A DNA stretch of 16,199 nt from JADGGV01 sp035715725 (GTDB taxonomy: Bacteria > Gemmatimonadota > Gemmatimonadetes > Longimicrobiales > RSA9), in assembly GCA_035715725.1 (NCBI GenBank), contig DASTKT010000038.1, positions 1-16,199 of the forward strand. Direction: 5' to 3'. Shown piece after piece: positions 14,565 through 16,199 of this stretch (position 1 is the first letter of the stretch; every line of letters begins with the position of its first letter). The notes below the pieces were generated by a model. That model was not told where the DNA came from, did no database searches, and saw only the letters and a program-made list of their open reading frames with translations. A program made the translations under genes and the position numbers.

Positions 14565-14742
14565 ATGCGTCACGCGAAGACGCGGGGGAACAGAAGAGCC
14601 GCGAAGCGGGCGGCCGCGGCCCGCCGCCCACGCGCCCGCTCGATGCGCACGCCGGCAAAGACATCAAGGGATGGTGGGTCACCCCGGTGAGCCTCCGGTA
14701 CCCGGCAATCCTCCGCGCCCTCCGTGTCTCCGTGTGACACAT
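14565..14742. repeat. 178-bp element with 24-base terminal inverted repeats (MITE-like)
   Basis: The left end (14565-14588, starts ATGCGTCACGCGAAGACGCG) and the reverse complement of the right end (14742-14719, starts ATGTGTCACACGGAGACACG) agree at 19 of 24 positions, and all five differences are transitions. The right end carries the CACGGAG-type heptamer repeats seen in an intergenic repeat family common in soil bacteria. The interior holds repeat copy B. No transposase is encoded, so any mobility would be supplied in trans. Confidence 0.65.
14647..14697 (-). repeat. Dispersed repeat, copy B (partner of 247-297)
   Basis: Read on the minus strand, it shares 16 and 11 identical end bases with copy A and has one 3-base insertion between them. 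It lies inside the 178-bp inverted-repeat element. A 12-base dyad, TCACCCCGGTGA (14679-14690), falls in its conserved half. Confidence 0.75.
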
Positions 14743-14784
14743 TTCGGTTCCCGTCCCTGTCCACGGGCTCGCCCCGCTCCGGCC

Positions 14785-15624
14785 TCACCCCAGCGCCGCC
14801 TCCACCGCCGGCACCGCGCTCGGACGCGTCGTCGCGGCCAGCCCCCACCGCGCCAGCAGCAGGTCGAGCCCGAGCTGCATCGGCGAGAGGTGCCACGGCG
14901 TCACCAGGAAGCGACGGATCCGGAACGGGTCCTCGCCCGGCAGCACCACGCCCGTGTCCGTCGACAGGCAGCACTCGTAGCCCGCCTCCCGCACCATCGC
15001 ACGCGCCTCGTCCGTGACGTGCGCCGGCCCGCCGAACGGCGTGCTGAACAGCGTCACCGGCGCGCCCAGCTCGTCCTCGAGCCGCGCCTTCGCCCCGTCC
15101 ACCTCCGCGCGGATCCGCTCCGCGCCGACGCGCCCCAGGCTGGCGTGCGTCATCGTGTGCGCGCCGATCGCGAACCCCGCCTGGTGCAGCGACCGGACGT
15201 GGTCCCAGCTCATCCACCGGCTGCGCGCGCCGAACTCCCGGTCCCAGCACGGGCTGACGTTCGAGCCGATGAACGACGTCGTCACGAAGAAGCTCGCCGG
15301 CAGCCCCAGCTCCGCCAGGATCGGCGCCGCGATCTCGTAGTTGTCGAGGTAGCCGTCGTCGAACGTGATGACCAGCCGCCGGCTGAGGTCCGCGCCGGAC
15401 CGCAGCCGCTCCAGCAGCTCCGGGAGCGAGATCACGCGGAAGTGCCGGGCGAAGAGCCCGCAGAACGCCCGGAACTCGCGCCGGCTGCAGCTCAGCGGGT
15501 TCCCCTTCAGCCGGTCGTCGACGCGGTGGAAGAGGACGACCGTCGCGCGGTTGCGCAGCCAGAGGCGGTGCAGCCGGCTCCTGAAGAACAGCGCGCCGAG
15601 CTTGTCGATCCAGACTCGCCGCAT
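14785..15624 (-). CDS. NodB-type polysaccharide deacetylase (279 aa)
   Basis: ATG at 15624 is preceded by GGAGG with 5-base spacing, which fixes the start. Motifs of carbohydrate esterase family 4: T-V-V-L-F-H-R-V (28-35), T-F-D-D-G-Y (87-92, catalytic base Asp89 and metal-binding Asp90), G-A-H-T-M-T-H (154-160, zinc ligands His156 and His160) and S-T-P-F-G-G (194-199, in place of the usual YPxG). R-x-F and W-H-L near the C-terminus fit the family. It probably removes acetyl groups from a polysaccharide or glycolipid. No signal peptide is visible; a basic, aromatic N-terminus (L-F-F-R-S-R-L-H-R-L-W-L-R) could sit at a membrane surface. It is unlike both other deacetylases here and stands alone in its own transcription unit, convergent with the aminotransferase operon. 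Confidence 0.93.
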   Translation of the reverse strand: MRRVWIDKLGALFFRSRLHRLWLRNRATVVLFHRVDDRLKGNPLSCSRREFRAFCGLFARHFRVISLPELLERLRSGADLSRRLVITFDDGYLDNYEIAAPILAELGLPASFFVTTSFIGSNVSPCWDREFGARSRWMSWDHVRSLHQAGFAIGAHTMTHASLGRVGAERIRAEVDGAKARLEDELGAPVTLFSTPFGGPAHVTDEARAMVREAGYECCLSTDTGVVLPGEDPFRIRRFLVTPWHLSPMQLGLDLLLARWGLAATTRPSAVPAVEAALG

Positions 15625-15717
15625 GCGGGCCTCCGGGGCCGCCGTCGTGCTCGGGTCGAGGCGTGGGGCCGCGCCGGCCGGACCTGCTCGAGGCGCCGGC
15701 GCGCCCCGCCGCCCGGG

Positions 15718-15733
15718 GGCAACTATCGGACCC
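15718..15733 (-). promoter_or_regulatory. Degenerate sigma-54-like -24/-12 element for the NodB deacetylase
   Basis: The minus-strand 16-mer GGGTCCGATAGTTGCC has GG and TTGC in correct register but lacks TGGCA. Predicted start of transcription is about 15707, with an 83-base leader. It sits in a locally A+T-richer island. Confidence 0.25.
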
Positions 15734-15784
15734 GCCGCGGTCCGGTCCGGAAGCGCCCACCCGCTCGACCCGCAATCCCCCCGT

Positions 15785-15877
15785 GAACGCGCCCGCGCCC
15801 TCCCCGCGCCCGGAGCCGTTCCCCCGAACGCGCCCGCGCCCGCGCCCGGGGCCGGTCCCGTGAACGCGCCCGCGCCC
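15785..15877 (-). repeat. Imperfect tandem repeat, three cores of GGGCGCGGGCGCGTTC
   Basis: The same 16 bases occur exactly at 15785-15800, 15826-15841 and 15862-15877. The start-to-start distances are 41 and 36 bases, and the bases between the cores are also similar. The array lies 161-253 bases upstream of the NodB deacetylase start and upstream of its sigma-54-like site. Confidence 0.75.
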
Positions 15878-16199
15878 GGCAAGCGGTCCGCGCGCCCGGA
15901 CCAACGCGACCGCCCGCCACGCCGATCGTGTCCCCCACGACCCCACATTTGCTGCACCCCTCCGACACGGGAGACCGCGCGGCTCGGTACATTTCCGCCC
16001 GCCCGCCCGCGTTCCCGAGCCGCCGGACCCCTCGCATCGCGGCATTTCGCCCCGCCGTCCGCCCGGGCACGCGGATTGCCCGTGCGACGCGGCCGAGGGG
16101 GCATGGCAACGTCGCGGCGGCACGCAGTACCCGGCCGCCCCGGCGGCGCCAGTGCCCCCTCGCCACACCCGGCATCCGAGCCATCCTCCCCGCCGCGAA

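Larger units (their letters stand above)
14375..14784. other. 410-base repeat-rich convergent intergenic region
   Basis: It lies between the aminotransferase and the minus-strand deacetylase stops. It contains the hairpin at 14375, a 12-base tandem repeat at 14438, the repeated word GAGCCCGAGCCC near 14490 and 14518, and the 178-bp element at 14565-14742. The open frames on both strands are products of these repeats; I see no credible gene. Confidence 0.7.
15625..16199. other. 575-base region upstream of the NodB deacetylase, to the window end
   Basis: I see no credible gene here; the open frames are arginine/glycine/alanine low-complexity. It holds a degenerate sigma-54-like site (15733-15718) and imperfect tandem repeats (about 15785-15877). 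If a gene reads in from beyond 16199, nothing of it is recognisable. Confidence 0.5.

Noticed and set aside
14413..14742. Small proteins encoded on either strand across the repeat region
   Set aside because: The predicted peptides consist of translated repeats (Arg-Ser runs, T-E-T-R-R-A-R-R) and have no ribosome sites.
15785..15877. CRISPR-like array
   Set aside because: There are only three short, very G+C-rich cores, the intervals between them resemble each other, and no cas genes are near. It is a tandem repeat.
15723..16184. A 150-residue minus-strand gene upstream of the NodB deacetylase
   Set aside because: It is low-complexity Arg/Gly/Ala produced by the tandem repeats, has no recognisable domain and overlaps the likely promoter.

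Overview
The window is about 75% G+C, with strongly C/G-ending codons, very short gene spacings and a set of exopolysaccharide (EPS) genes of the kind that accompany exosortase (XrtA/PEP-CTERM) systems. This points to a high-GC Gram-negative soil or sediment bacterium. Gemmatimonadota is my best guess, but no phylogenetic marker is present, so that is a low-confidence inference.

Layout. (1) 1-238: the right end of an IS3-family insertion sequence, carrying the C-terminus of its DDE transposase. It abuts a short dispersed repeat (about 247-297) that recurs at the far end of the window. (2) 5061-422, minus strand: a tightly coupled four-gene operon encoding an FkbH-like HAD protein, an acyl carrier protein, a two-domain GNAT-type acyltransferase and a divergent polysaccharide deacetylase. 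(3) 5562-7207, plus strand, divergent from it: holo-ACP synthase (acpS), then a VanZ-family membrane protein with a large inserted non-membrane domain. (4) 9666-7219, minus strand: a fused Wzz/BY-kinase, the EPS chain-length regulator. (5) 10376-9891, minus strand: a small stand-alone Fis-type helix-turn-helix protein. (6) 11188-14374, plus strand: three overlapping genes for a PEP-CTERM-locus type polysaccharide deacetylase, a FemAB-like protein and a DegT/DnrJ/EryC1/StrS aminotransferase. (7) 14375-14784: a repeat-rich gap holding a 178-bp element with terminal inverted repeats. (8) 15624-14785, minus strand: a third, NodB-type deacetylase. Its upstream region carries imperfect 36-41 bp tandem repeats.

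How the genes may work together. The BY-kinase controls polymer length and export. The aminotransferase would supply an amino sugar, and up to three deacetylases would free amino groups. The FkbH-ACP-GNAT operon, with AcpS encoded divergently beside it, looks like a private carrier-protein pathway: FkbH proteins are known to load a glyceryl unit from 1,3-bisphosphoglycerate onto an ACP. I infer that the cluster may decorate an EPS with a glyceryl-derived acyl group taken from a dedicated ACP. Sigma-54-like -24/-12 elements, two good and three degenerate, lie on the correct strand upstream of five of the six transcription units, and a Fis-type DNA-binding protein is encoded in the middle of the locus. 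This fits the RpoN-dependent control known for PEP-CTERM EPS clusters. No exosortase, glycosyltransferase, flippase or polymerase gene lies in the window, nor any tRNA, rRNA or CRISPR array.
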